Source of the DNA: Sycobia sp. Sy_11
Taxonomy: Eukaryota > Arthropoda > Insecta > Hymenoptera > Epichrysomallidae
Direction of reading: 5' to 3'
Assembly (NCBI GenBank): GCA_018907035.1
Contig: JACCIC010000035.1
Location: forward strand, 2,730,001 to 2,794,000
Length of the DNA stretch: 64,000 nucleotides
The notes below the pieces were generated by a model. That model had not been told where the DNA came from, did no database searches, and saw only the letters and a list, made by a program, of their open reading frames with translations. Below, in pieces: positions 25,394-37,397 of this stretch (positions are counted from its first letter, which is position 1; each line of letters begins with the position of its first letter). Made by a program: the position numbers and the translations under genes.

Positions 25394-25398
<5 letters not shown>

Positions 25399-25424
<26 letters not shown>
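25399..25424. repeat. (CT)n microsatellite
   Basis: CT run of about 26 bp, degenerating into CTGTCTCTCC. Confidence 0.92.
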
Positions 25425-25433
<9 letters not shown>

Positions 25434-25619
25434 CCTCGCTCTTTCCCTCTTTCGCTCCGCGAGCCCGCGTCCATTGAACAAGAGATGTAACGTTATTAAG
25501 CAATGACATGAAATTATCTATGCCCACAATCACTGCGCCTAATCGCTATTATTATTCTGTTTACATTTGTCGAAATGAGGGTCGCGGGATTTCTTTACCT
25601 CCTGCATTTTAGATTGTGA

Positions 25620-25621
<2 letters not shown>

Positions 25622-25672
<51 letters not shown>
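25622..25672. repeat. (TA)n microsatellite
   Basis: Perfect AT run of about 51 bp. Confidence 0.97.
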
Positions 25673-25675
<3 letters not shown>

Positions 25676-25679
25676 GTAG

Positions 25680-26200
25680 CCTTTTATTTTACGAGGATTC
25701 GTGACTCTACTATATTAGAGGCGGGGAGGAGAGGCCATAGCTATCTAGAAGCCCGGGCTTCGAGCGGAAATAACGTAGCATTTGAAAAATGTTGCTGCTC
25801 AAAAAATTTCAATAATATCCCGGCAATTATTTCGACATCGCGCGGCCTCCATCGAGATGCTTCAGCCGTGTATGTGTGCATGTATATGTGCGTCTATGTA
25901 CATATACAAGAGGTACCGATCGAGTGAAAGATTTTCGAGTAGAAAGCGAGAGGTGAAGGGAAAGGAGCTCGAGGCTCGACGTCCATCGGCGTCCGCTGTG
26001 CGGTCGTCTAAGTCCGGCGACGAAATATCGTCGCGCTCGCGCGATTATACCTGTTGATGGGGATGACTGGGGTGAGGGAGACGGAGAGAGACAGAGTGTG
26101 AGAGAGAGATAGAAAACAACAATAAAGGTGAATCGGCCTCACGTGAGACACGATCCTGGCGCGCAGGCCACTAGGATAAACGCGCGCGAGCGCGGGAACG
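25680..26200. other. unique sequence, no gene recognised
   Basis: Moderately GC-rich; purine-rich from 26060. Confidence 0.45.
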
Positions 26201-26201
26201 C

Positions 26202-26209
<8 letters not shown>

Positions 26210-26234
<25 letters not shown>
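26210..26234. repeat. (GA)n microsatellite
   Basis: GA run of about 24 bp after AGATAGAT. Confidence 0.92.
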
Positions 26235-26493
26235 GAAGGGAGAAAGAAAAATGAGCGAGACCCCGGCGCGGAGGGACGGATGAGGACGATGGGAAGGAGG
26301 GAGGAAGACCGGGTAAAAAAGAGAGGTCAGGAGGAGCGACCGAACGCTTTATGCATAATTCATGTATACGTGTGCGCCTTCCACGTATTTTCGTGTTTAA
26401 ATATTTGAATACGTCGCGCGTCGCCGTCCGCGATACAGCGCCGCGAGCACGAAGCAGGCGGACCGGCGGGTTATACCAGCGGAGGTTTCCACG

Positions 26494-27285
26494 ATGGAAC
26501 GGGACCGCGTTACCCGGGGGCCCCGGGAAAAATATTCCGCGTGCCTCGCTTATTCGCCGGAACCGGAGTCCGAGCCCCTTCGGGCGGAGGCATCGGCTCG
26601 ACGCGGGCTCGGGACGTGGAAGAGCGGCGCGGCGCCACTTTTGCCATCTCGGAAATGCCGAGAGCGCATGGCCCGGAATACGATAGTTATCGAAGACGAA
26701 GAAGGACGAATTTCGCCTCTTCGATACAGATGTGCAATTCGAGCAGTAAAGCTCTTCGGTCTATATATAAAGTCTACCGACTCGAGTTTCTCGAGCGTCG
26801 GTTTTAATTCCGCGACCTGCACGGATTATTTTTGTCCCCGTTCGGCGTCCGCGCGCGATCCTGTAAATTTCTCGGTTTATAATCGAATTTCATCCTCCCC
26901 TGGCGACGTTGAGAGTTTCCATGCGCCACCTATATATATTTATATGCCGCAACCAACTTCGATTCTCGAGAGTAAGGACCAAGAAACTTTCTGCACTCAC
27001 TTCCATCCTATATACACTCTGTCCAAGTTTCTCGCGCTTCTTTCTCTTTTTTGCCTTATCGTGAAACATCTCTCTTTCTCTCTCTCTCTTTCTCTCTCTC
27101 TGTGTGTGTGCACGCGCGCGCGTGTGTGTGTGTTTAGCATATATAAACGCCTCTCCCTGCGAACTCGCGCGAGCGCACAAGCTGCCGCGCCGGCAGCAAT
27201 TCGGCGAAACAGCGGCGTGTCGGGTATAATTGAAATAATTAAGTGGCCGGCACCTGCGTTAACGCCGCGCTGGTCGGGATTTTAA
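26494..27285 (+). CDS. longest open frame (263 aa), doubtful
   Basis: This is the longest stop-free frame in the window, with A at -3 of its ATG. Residues 1-190 have mixed composition with no recognisable domain; residues about 190-215 are Ser-Leu and Cys-rich low complexity encoded by the CT/GT repeats at 27069-27133. GC-rich sequence lowers stop frequency, so length alone is weak support. No homology recognised. It may contain part of a real exon or be accidental. Confidence 0.1.
   Translation: MERDRVTRGPREKYSACLAYSPEPESEPLRAEASARRGLGTWKSGAAPLLPSRKCRERMARNTIVIEDEEGRISPLRYRCAIRAVKLFGLYIKSTDSSFSSVGFNSATCTDYFCPRSASARDPVNFSVYNRISSSPGDVESFHAPPIYIYMPQPTSILESKDQETFCTHFHPIYTLSKFLALLSLFCLIVKHLSFSLSLSLSLCVCTRARVCVFSIYKRLSLRTRASAQAAAPAAIRRNSGVSGIIEIIKWPAPALTPRWSGF
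27101..27133. repeat. alternating TG/CG/TG tract (Z-DNA prone)
   Basis: Thirty-three bp of perfect purine-pyrimidine alternation: TG repeats, CACG, CG repeats, TG repeats. A CT tract lies directly upstream (27069-27100). Confidence 0.85.
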
Positions 27286-27323
27286 CTTTTTTTCGAAATA
27301 GTGGAAAAAGACCGTGGCATAAA

Positions 27324-27345
27324 GAGAGAGAGAGAGAGAGAGAGA
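27324..27345. repeat. (GA)n microsatellite
   Basis: Perfect GA run of 22 bp; an inverse CT run follows 125 bp downstream. Confidence 0.92.
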
Positions 27346-27470
27346 CGGAGATAGAATGGGATCTGGAGGGGTGGTCGATGTGGTGCAACGCCATAAAAGC
27401 CCGAGGGAGAAAGGACGCGCAGCGAGAAAATTACAGCCCGGCACATATACATATACATAGAATGAGAATA

Positions 27471-27500
<30 letters not shown>
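27471..27500. repeat. (CT)n microsatellite
   Basis: CT run of about 30 bp. Confidence 0.93.
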
Positions 27501-27502
<2 letters not shown>

Positions 27503-28199
27503 TATCTTTTCCGCAATATAACCCGCGATGCGGTACATCGGCCTTTTCGAGATTCTGCTTACACCGCGCTTTATAATGCAGAAGGACGCGGATAAAAGGC
27601 GCCCCGGCGCCGCTGCTTGTTGCTGCACGATGCCCCGGTATTAATGCGGCGGGGACAAGGGGATCCGAGATCGCGTCCACTCTCCAGGCGGCTAAGGCTG
27701 CGGAGGCATCGACGGGATCGGAGCGAAAATTGGACACCGCAGAGCCGACCGCAAAGCCGTGCGCGCGCGCGCGCGCCCGCGCATTAGAGACCCTCCAGCC
27801 CGGCATTTTCTTCGCTTTTCCATTCCGGGTGAAGTTTGCTTCATCTGGCCACGGGTATGGAGGTACCGTACGCGGCCGCGATCGTCTGCAGGGGAAAATG
27901 TGCTTATTGCGCCAGAATCTCGCGCGGCGAGCTGATTCAGCGGATGGACGGAAAGCAGGTATATGCTCGCATATATATAAATCATTTCACCTCCCCCCCC
28001 CCTACACACTTTAGCCCCGCTGTTCTCCGGGATTTGAGATTAGTTTTTTTATGGGGCACCGGGTCTGGTCATGCTGTAGATAACAGGGAGTTTCATCGGG
28101 CAATTTCATCGTGACGGCCAAACTACCGTCCTTCGAAAATTGTCGTATCCGTCCATTTGCTTCATTTTTCCGAACTCGCCGAAAAGATCGAAGGAAATG

Positions 28200-28520
28200 T
28201 GAATTGTACATTTAAACTGGTTTGAAAGCCTTGAACACTATTGGAGTAAGCACTATTGGAATTGAATTAATTTGACCAAGTATAATTGTAGTTTTCATTG
28301 GAACAATGTACGTTTATTTCCAAGCAATTTGATCCTTTCAGATTCTATCAATAGGAAATTCTATATGTGTGTAATTGTGTTTATAATACATGTCATTAAT
28401 GCCAACAATTATTCATGGTAAAAAACAATTCGCAGTATACATAGATTTACAAGTATAACAGTGAATCTAAGAAAATTAGAAGAGGAAAAAAAAACAAGAA
28501 TACGTCCTTGCAAAGAAGAG
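28200..28520. other. short AT-rich block
   Basis: Unique AT-rich sequence between GC-rich flanks; nothing recognised. Confidence 0.5.
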
Positions 28521-28723
28521 TCAACGCTGTTGTGGAAGGCTCGAATCGCAATCTCCATAAATGGCTAATTTTCTAATCCCCCTCCCCAGCGTGATTCTTG
28601 CGAAAGCCCCTCTCGCCGCGCACTAAACTTCTGCACATAATAATATACAAGTGTCTCGAAACATGTCGGCTAATTGCAGAAAGCGCGCGACCCTTTTTGC
28701 TCATTTTTTCTTTTCCCTCTGCT

Positions 28724-28727
<4 letters not shown>

Positions 28728-28757
<30 letters not shown>
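28728..28757. repeat. (CT)n microsatellite
   Basis: CT run of about 30 bp. Confidence 0.94.
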
Positions 28758-28759
<2 letters not shown>

Positions 28760-29327
28760 GTATAGGCGCGCAAACGGCATGATGGAAAAAGCAGGGTAAG
28801 GCCGGACGAGCTGCACCGGGCGGCTGCACGTTCGAAACCGAGCAGCGCGCGACACTTATGCTTCATTCGCAAAATGCCGGTCAAATCGGGCATCGCCGGC
28901 GTCGGCTCTCTGTGAGCGCGAGACCGGCTGCTGCGTGGCAGCGACGGCGAATGCTTCTATAATGCGTCGAATACGTGCACGTAAGTGCGACGTCGACGTT
29001 TCCCTTCCGCTCGTGAGGAAGGCTGGGGAGGGGGGGGGGCGCGCCTCGCTTCTTTATTTATCTCGCGCGATCGGTGACACGGACCGCCCGCTCGCTACGC
29101 GCTTTGGATAAATTATCGGAATGAATTAGCCGAGCCGTTTGTCGCGTATTTAATTGAGCGCCGTACGCGTAACACAACGCTCGCGCCGCCACCTCGACTC
29201 TATTACGCGAACGAGCGGGAAATCGTCGGCGTTACTTTTTGCCGAGAACCCCTCCTTTTCTTTTTGTTTTGTTTTTTTTTTTTTTTTAACCAACTTTGCG
29301 GGCCGCTGGCTTTTTCTTTATTTCCTC

Positions 29328-29331
<4 letters not shown>

Positions 29332-29379
<48 letters not shown>
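29332..29379. repeat. (TA)n microsatellite
   Basis: Perfect AT run of about 48 bp, preceded 45 bp upstream by a run of 17 T. Confidence 0.97.
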
Positions 29380-29382
<3 letters not shown>

Positions 29383-29678
29383 AGCGTATGGCGTACCGTA
29401 TAGAGAGCTTATAAGGATTATTATTTTCCAATGGGGTGGAGACGGTGCGGTGCCCGAGCGAGGCGCTCATTTGTCGCCGCTCGTTGGTTAATCCGAGTTA
29501 ATTGCGAACCGGAACATTAGCGTTGATTAAGGCCAGGATATGAGAGTAGTATAGAGAAGAAATTGTGTATATGTGTAGGCGCGCCGCTGCTGCCGCGTTG
29601 TCCAGCTTTTAATACTTGCAGCCGCGCAGTGCGATCGCAACGGAACCGGGCGAGCATCCGAATGGAACCGCGTGTGCA

Positions 29679-29680
<2 letters not shown>

Positions 29681-29734
<54 letters not shown>
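29681..29734. repeat. (TA)n microsatellite
   Basis: Perfect AT run of about 54 bp. Confidence 0.97.
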
Positions 29735-29736
<2 letters not shown>

Positions 29737-29976
29737 CACGTTAGCACACGCGCCGGTCGAAAAAGAGGTTCGGCAGAAACGAGCTTTTTAAAAAAAGCCG
29801 TCGCTATCTGCCGTGCTGCGGCGCGTATAACACTCGAGTGCAACGCCCCCGCGCGCGCGCACGGGGGAAAATAGAAAAGAGGCTTGGTTGAAAAAAAATG
29901 AGCCGAACTCCCGCTGGTACTATATATGTACTATATATACACTTGCGCGAACTGCAGCTTCGTTATTGTACGTAGG

Positions 29977-30024
29977 CATATGTGTGTGTGTGTGTGCGTG
30001 CGCGTGTGTGTGTGTGTGTGTGCA
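29977..30024. repeat. TG/CG alternating tract (Z-DNA prone)
   Basis: GCATATG, TG repeats, CGTGCGCG, TG repeats: about 48 bp of unbroken purine-pyrimidine alternation. Confidence 0.9.
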
Positions 30025-30599
30025 GCCAGAAGCTTCAGCAGTGCGCACGTGCGACACAGCGAGAAAAAGAACTAAATACGCAGAGCGGTGCAGGAGAGCG
30101 TATACTAACTATAAAGAGAGAGAAAGAGAGAGGCGCACACGCACGGCCGCGTCTCCGAGTGGCGCGACGCAATATAGAGAGCCCCTCTCGTTCGGCGCGC
30201 ACACGGTAACTCGAGTGCACGACGTGCGTGTGCGCTTGGTATTATGGGCTCTGTGCGGGTTTGATATATATATATATACTTGCCGTTATCGTTCGTTCGT
30301 ACATTCGCGCGCGTGCCATGCAAGCGCTGGGCGTTTCTATATACATATAATATGCTCCTGGCGCGCTGTGCGCAAAGGGTGAAGGGGGGGCGGTGAGGTG
30401 GGGGGTAAGTCTCGCGCAGCTCGCGTCACTGCAGCAACGGCACGCGTGGGTCCGATGCAGAGTTAGCTTGCTTTAAACGCTTTAACGCGTTGGCGCAGCT
30501 TAGTAGACGGTAGGTGCGCAAAGGGTGCAGCCCTTGGGGCGGGCACAACCTTTGTCGTATTCAGCTTGCCACGCCGAAGCTAATGTTTTACGGTCAAAA

Positions 30600-33320
30600 T
30601 CGTTACAGTAAATCAATGATAATGCTTGATTAAAGGTGGCACGGTTAAATTCTGAAATTGAACTGATGAATTATGCAAAAACGTGTGTACAGTTGTTCGC
30701 AGCTACATAATATCTATATTGGATGCGTACTTTGTTGGGAAATAAATGTAGTTAATATAGAAAAATTGAAATTAATAAAAAAAATTGAATATTATAAGAA
30801 ACAGAAGTATTTTTATATAGAAGTAAATGCATGATATGATATGCATTTTCTTTTATAATATGTTTATGTATTTTCATGAGCACATTCATGTCATAATATA
30901 TCTTGTAAATCAGTAGAAGAAAAGAGTATATTACGACCAAGTCCAGCCTAAGTCCGACCTTGATCTATCCAAATGATTTAATAAATCTAATCTCACAATT
31001 TAACATATTGACACCTATTTATTTTTGCGAACATATATTTTCATGAGTGAAGTAGACATGAAATAGCAGCGAGAATAAACAGCCGCTGCTTTTTGAAATT
31101 TTCTTATTGAGAGTAAAATGACTAAACATTCATCAGCCTAAGTTATTCAGTCGAAACTTCTTAGTGACGGGTATTTCTACTACTCGTTAATGAAGCCAAT
31201 AAAGGATAGAAAGTAGTGGAGCAGAAATCACCCGAGCAATCTAAAGAGTAAGCGATCGTGGGAGGCTCAGAACCTAGAGAAATGGTAGTTGTGTATAATG
31301 GACCACTGCAATACATTGATGCTCGTACAACAGATTACGACATTTATGAAGAAGAACATTTGCAGATTACTTCTATACGATGATTTGAGACAGTTAAGTG
31401 TATTAACATTTTCACACGTATGTACATGATATGTTAAATCAAAAGTATCGAAGATAAATTTAACATGTCAGTAGAAATAATTTTACTAGTGATATTCTTT
31501 ATCTGTCAGATCGCGTACTTTGACAGGTGTTTGAATGGACCAGTCAAACTAAAGTATGTGTAGGATGTAAATAAAGGTTTTTGTTCAAACCTTGATAGAT
31601 TTGAGTGGACTCTCTGAAATTAAAACAAATTACCATCGGAGACCATATCAGATCTACGATTCCAGTGATATTATGCATTTGCGTTTTTGGATGAATCATT
31701 TAAATTCATTTTCTAGTTTTAACAATCTTTTATAAGTTATTATGTAATCATTCATTCGCTTAGTCTATGATGTTAATGTTTAACATTTTGGATTTGGTTG
31801 AGCAGATTACTGGGAGCCTAGATGATACGAATGTGCTAGCCGTACTGATTATCTATATGTTTCTCTATTCAAGATAGATCCATATTCAATGGTTTCAACT
31901 CGGATTTCGATTTATCGAAGTATGTAGGTAATAGTTTGCAATAGGCTCATAATAATTCTGCCGATTGTAGCTTGCTCATGTATGTTAGAAAATTGTTAAC
32001 CTTTAACTTTGTTACCGTTCACAATTTTTTTAATACTTCTGAACCACTTGTGGAAAATATTCCTTCTGATCTTGGCGTAACTGCTTTATAAATACCAACT
32101 ATTCCTGCTGATCAGTTGCATAGAAGAAGAAAAGTTTTATAATTAGTATTATCGCACTAATTAAGTAAAAAAGTTTAGAACAATTGCTTTGATCTGGTCG
32201 TCAGAAGATACCGTCTTGATTTTGTTCAATTTATTTTTGAGATAAAATATGAGAATTTCTGTTGGTTAAAACTGTCGCGGTAAATTAGAAGCTAAAGTGG
32301 ATAATGCGTCAATATCTTCTACGAACACTTACTGTGAGAAATATTTGGATAACGATTTTACAATGGCATGATATCCCGATTGGCGGCTCATTATAGACAA
32401 GACAAATGAACGACATTATGAGTCAAGAGGGTATCACGATTTCAATCCGATGTAAAGGTTTTCCTCACGGTGTTTTTATATTGAAACTGTTTAGTTTATT
32501 GCTAAGGATAATTAAATAGCTGAATTAAGAACGAATAAGTATTATTGACAAAAAAATAATAAGACTCGTTATTTTTAATCACAACTCATACGCGTTTATC
32601 AAGCATTTCTAATATTCATGTATATTTAATTATATGGTTTACGACTGCTAACATCTTTCAATGTTAGCACTATCCAATCCAACGATGGGGACTCGGACGC
32701 TGTTTTCTTTAATTAATCGGAGGCTATGCGATACAAATTTCGCAAGCGTGCGCGGTTCTATATCTGATTGTTGCTATATGATAAAATGATACAATTCGCA
32801 TGGCTAAGAGAGACTGCGTACATTTTTGGATTGATCCCATTCAATATCTATTCTGTAGGCATCGCATTATTTAAATTTTGTAACTTTCTCTGTATTTTTA
32901 CTCATTGTAATAAAGTTCCATTTCATTACGAAAAGAACTCGAAGGGAATAAAGTGCAGATTTAAAACAATAAAAATATTACTTTGAAATCGATACATTTT
33001 GAGTCGAGAGCTGAAGGGCATAATGTTAAATTTTCGGTTCTATAGAAGGCATACACGTTTAACCTATGCAAGCTTTCGGCTACAGTTCCAAATGCGAATA
33101 TTTTCAAAACGGCTGCAAATTACAGCTTCAATATTACTGATTAAACGTAAAACTTAACAGCGATTCAATAAAACAATTGACCCTCCCTTTCAGCATGCTA
33201 GAACGAATTCGGCAATGTGCACCAGCTAGAATTTCGACAGGTGTCCTATACATTGAGAAAAATTCGACAATAAAAGTTTTTCACCGAATTCGGCCATATT
33301 TTTTCAGTAACGAAATTGTG
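30600..33320. other. large AT-rich block free of microsatellites
   Basis: About 2.7 kb of AT-rich sequence with no dinucleotide run of note, the longest such block in the window. The + strand carries several short coding-like frames (31282-31383, 31465-31563, 31571-31735, 31864-31944, 31945-32091) interrupted by stops and frame changes. They could be a decayed gene or transposon, or chance; no family is recognised. Confidence 0.5.
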
Positions 33321-33663
33321 AAAATTTTTTGGATGGGAGTAGATTCTATGCCGTAAATCGGTTTCGTCGCACCGGGGATCAATTTGAATTGCAGTCGACA
33401 GCTAGTGTCGGGCGAGTGTATACACACGGCGAGCGTACCATAGTTTCGGTGACTCCACGGGTGATTTTCTATAAAAAGTCCAGTGTGCGCATACGTGTGC
33501 ATGGCCGACGGTGCATGAGCATGCGGAAAAAGCTCGCTGACATCGTCAGGGTGAATCCATCGCACCCTTACACCCGCTTCCATCGTTTAATCCTGGCTCT
33601 TTTATTTCCCATTTTTGCCAAACATTCTCTTATATTTACTCGGTGGCACTCGTGGCTCCCTCA

Positions 33664-33691
33664 TTTTTTTTTTTTTTTTTTTTTTTTTTTT
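33664..33691. repeat. poly-T run
   Basis: Twenty-eight consecutive T on the + strand, the longest homopolymer in the window. It could be a retroposed poly-A tail on the minus strand, but no adjoining retroelement or target duplication was recognised. Confidence 0.9.
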
Positions 33692-33773
33692 GTTACTGCT
33701 TTCAATGGCTTGTCTCGGGGTTTAGCGCACAGGAACACGACGCACGAGCGCGCGTCGCATGGTTACGCGTTGA

Positions 33774-33803
<30 letters not shown>
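33774..33803. repeat. (CT)n microsatellite
   Basis: CT run with one CTGTCT interruption. Confidence 0.92.
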
Positions 33804-33804
<1 letters not shown>

Positions 33805-33809
33805 CCCTC

Positions 33810-34654
33810 GCCCGTTAGTGTAGCGTGTTCGCATAGTACGGTGGAAAAAATATTGGATAACGCGACCTCGTACGTCACTTAGCTGAAGAGTACCGGCGAG
33901 GAGTTTGTGTTTGTAAAAATGAACGAGGAGCGTAAAATCCGAAGCTGTAAATACGCCTCGACGAGTTTCCAGTGGTGATTTTGCTTGATTACGGGTCGAA
34001 ATGGAAAAAAGCGCAGTAATAACCATATTGCGCTTACGCTGAGCTTCCTGGCGCAAATAATATATAATCCACAAACAAAATAACATTTTTGATTAGTGTC
34101 ATATCTCAAAAAAATGTTGTCTTTATCGGTCATACAAATAAAATTAATTTTCAGACTGGAAGCTCTTTATCGCTATAACGCGATATAGGATTGGCCGGTG
34201 CAGCTGAGTTCGCAGAAAAACTTTCTTTATTTAGTATAATTTACTAAAGAGCTTACGAGCAAAAGTTGAGGAAGCAGCTCGCCGAATCTCACTGCGATAC
34301 ATATAACGTAAGGAAATTGGCGGAGGAAAAGTTTTGAGGTAACGGGTAGATAGAGGAAGCGAAAGAGGGAGGGAGCGAAGGGGCGAGAGGGGGAGGGAAA
34401 TTGGCAAGCCGAAAGACTAAGAGAATCGCAAAAGCTACTTCAATTACCCCGGCTAGGCAAAGAAGAAATCATGTAAAGGGAAGTTGCGCGCCATCGTCTT
34501 ATTTGACTTTTCTCAACTCTTGCGACTGGTTTTTCTTGAATCGCGAAGACTCCTGGCGGAGCGAAGTACGTCGAGCTCGTGCACCAGAGCGTCAGCTCAA
34601 CTCTGCACTATCGCCGCAAGCTCGGGGGATCAATTCCGCTTCTCTTCCGCTGTA

Positions 34655-34655
<1 letters not shown>
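33810..34655. other. unique sequence, no gene recognised
   Basis: Mixed composition, purine-rich near 34340-34400. The 141-codon frame 34401-34826 ends in CT-repeat-encoded Ser-Leu and is not supported as a gene. Confidence 0.45.

Positions 34656-34660
<5 letters not shown>

Positions 34661-34686
<26 letters not shown>
34661..34686. repeat. (CT)n microsatellite
   Basis: Perfect CT run of about 26 bp. Confidence 0.93.
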
Positions 34687-34689
<3 letters not shown>

Positions 34690-35108
34690 GCCTTGTCTTC
34701 TTCCTCCATTCCCGCGCTCGCTCCACGGAATCGCCCGTATCAATTGGCTTTTTCGAACAAGACCCTCTCTGCCTGTCTCTCCTTTTTCCGCTAAATAACT
34801 CTGTTTTTCTTGCTGTTTTCTTCTAGTATATATACACAGATACATATACACGCTCTTCAGTACGTCCCCACTTTCCCGTATATATCTATATAGTCGCTCC
34901 CCTTGTCGCTCGAGCATCGAGGCCTCGCCGCGCGCTACTGCACCCTATATACTCGCGGCGGTCGGGATCAATACCGAGCGCGGGCTTATCGTGCGCGACG
35001 CTATCGCCTGGCCCCGCCTCGCCTCGTCTCGCTCGCGCGCTCGCGCGTGATATCATGCTACGCGGGAACGAATACTGTGCGCTCGGTGGCGAATTAACGC
35101 GCTATACG

Positions 35109-35114
<6 letters not shown>

Positions 35115-35151
<37 letters not shown>
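35115..35151. repeat. (TA)n microsatellite
   Basis: Perfect AT run of about 37 bp. Confidence 0.97.
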
Positions 35152-35153
<2 letters not shown>

Positions 35154-35484
35154 CGGATTCGATCGCACCGCTTGAAGAAAAAAACAAAAGGAAAAAAGTA
35201 GCAAGCCACACCCGTGGGGCCTTTTTCGATCGTCCATTCGGCCGATAACGCATACGTTTCCGGGCGCAAATGGGCGCGACCGACCCGTCGTAGCAGCGAC
35301 GTCACGGCGACGAGCGCGAAGGACTCGTGAACGGCGGGATATACGACGCGCTGCTCCGAGGGTAGGTCGAGTACCGGCTAGGGTGCAGCTCTCGTTAACC
35401 CATGGGGCATACATAGATATAGAGTCGCAGCTGCGGCGGGAGTAGCGGCGGCCAGCCGACTCCCGCTTCTGTTTTAGCCGAACA

Positions 35485-35488
<4 letters not shown>

Positions 35489-35532
<44 letters not shown>
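35489..35532. repeat. (TA)n microsatellite
   Basis: Perfect AT run of about 44 bp. Confidence 0.97.
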
Positions 35533-35533
<1 letters not shown>

Positions 35534-35649
35534 GTATACGTGTATGTGCATACGCCGGTCGTTACGGAATTATGTTAGTTGTATGCCGAGTTGCTCCGTA
35601 CAGCGTATACAGCGCTATATAACTGCGCGTACATTATATAATATATACG

Positions 35650-35656
<7 letters not shown>

Positions 35657-35700
<44 letters not shown>
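35657..35700. repeat. (TA)n microsatellite
   Basis: Perfect AT run of about 44 bp, preceded by diverged TATACGTATATG. Confidence 0.97.
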
Positions 35701-35703
<3 letters not shown>

Positions 35704-35810
35704 GGAGACGTCGAGGGTCGGCCACTGCTCGAACAATGCAAACGACCGATAAAGCAATAAAGTATGCAACCGGCTTATTTAGAGGGTTCATCCATTTGTA
35801 TCGGGCTTGA

Positions 35811-35843
35811 GGGGGGGATGGGCAGGGGGGGGGGAGAGGAGGG
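35811..35843 (+). other. potential G-quadruplex
   Basis: G7, G3, G10 and a terminal G3 separated by spacers of two to seven bases on the + strand. Confidence 0.65.
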
Positions 35844-36059
35844 ATGTAGGGCGTCGCGTCGCCACAATGTATACGGCAAGCGGCGACGAGAAGGTTGTCC
35901 CCCGTTCTTTGCGCGCCTGGATCGTGCCGCTTATAATGTACTCTTTTAAAAGCTCGCTACTGTTGCTATATGGTAAAGTCTCCGTAATTTTATTATATCA
36001 TAGTTATGGCACAGTACGGGCATACAGTTCTGCTGTTTCGTTCCGATGTCCGTGTACCT

Positions 36060-37397
36060 CATGAATTATAGCGCACGCTAAGCCACGTCAATTTCTCAGC
36101 TGTACTGTTAATTTTAAAAATACGTCTGATGCTTGTGTTTCGTGAATTTGCCGCGATGAAGCATTTCTGATTCTTTAGAATACGCGAAAACGTAATAAAG
36201 TTCATTGAGCATTGAGAAACTTTTTCGAACGATTTCGAATTCGATTTCGTTTTATAATGAATAGGCATTTATTTGGCAAAGAAAATTTTTTCGATTCAAT
36301 TAAAACAATATTTTATATATATAATAGTCTTAGTTCGGAGTTTTTACTTTTCACCCGTGCAATTGGCATTGCCATCCTACGAAGCCGAATTAATACAAAG
36401 TCCGTTATTATACGCCTGTTAAAAAACTTAAGAAGGTGGGAGAGCAGAAAGAGGCGTATCTTACAGGGCCGTCGTTTAATTAAAACTCCGCCTCATGAAA
36501 TTTCGGCGCATCTATATATTTCGGTAAATTAATTTTTAATTAAGATATCCTGTTATTCTTTTCCCAGACGCGGCGCTCACGCCCCATAGGCGAGCGGATC
36601 TCTATTTGGCGAGGCACGTTTCTACAGTTGCTCGCACGTGTGCCACATCTGAGGCAAGACGAAAATTCCGAGGAAGCCCCGTAATGAGAGGGACGCGTTT
36701 GGAATTTCCATTTCTGGACCCCCGACCCACCCAGCGCTCCCGTCGCTTTACGTTTTGGAAACCCCACGGGCACGGGGGGGGGGGGCAACAAACTTAGCAC
36801 CTCGGTATAACTCTTTTTTTACCACATCCTCTCGTTTCTAACTCTCGGCTGGATCGAATGGGAGAGGGAGAAAAAATTGTTGGACGAAGACGATACTCGG
36901 CGATTGTCGCACTTGTCTGGCAAAGTTTGTTCTTGTTCTTTACGAGGACAGACTCTGATGGACACTTTCGCTGTTTGACACTCTAACCGCAAATCTTCCG
37001 AACTTTTCTTCTTCTTTTTCTTTTGTCTTTTCTTTCAAACGCTCCTAAAATATAATTTGTTGATTGCGATTTAGCTATAAACTGCTTATTACTGAAAATA
37101 CAGATATATTGGGTAATAAAATTCATTAATATTGCTGGAATTATACTTATTAATCAAATAGAATTATGTTGAATGTAATAATTTAGTTATTATTGCAGTT
37201 CAACGTCCCATTACATACAATGATGATAACGTTATTAAAAAAAAAAAATATATATATATATTTTTTTGGCACAACTTACATAAAAAAGTGTCTATTTTTA
37301 AATTAACAATTGTGCAGTAAATGAGAAAAAGATTATGTTGATGGGTAAAACAAAATTTTAACCAAATAATTCTCAGTAAAGATAAAGGAAAAATATC
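36060..37397. other. AT-rich block with GC island
   Basis: AT-rich except 36560-36800, which is GC-richer and ends in a run of 12 G (36774-36785). The 106-codon frame 36212-36532 is unrecognised. Confidence 0.5.

Noticed and set aside
18387..32808. AATTCGCATGGCTAAG occurs at both 18387 and 32793
   Set aside because: A single shared 16-mer is close to chance for 64 kb, and the flanks do not align.
33664..33691. Poly-T of 28 as a retroposon tail
   Set aside because: No adjoining reverse transcriptase relic, processed gene copy or target-site duplication was recognised.
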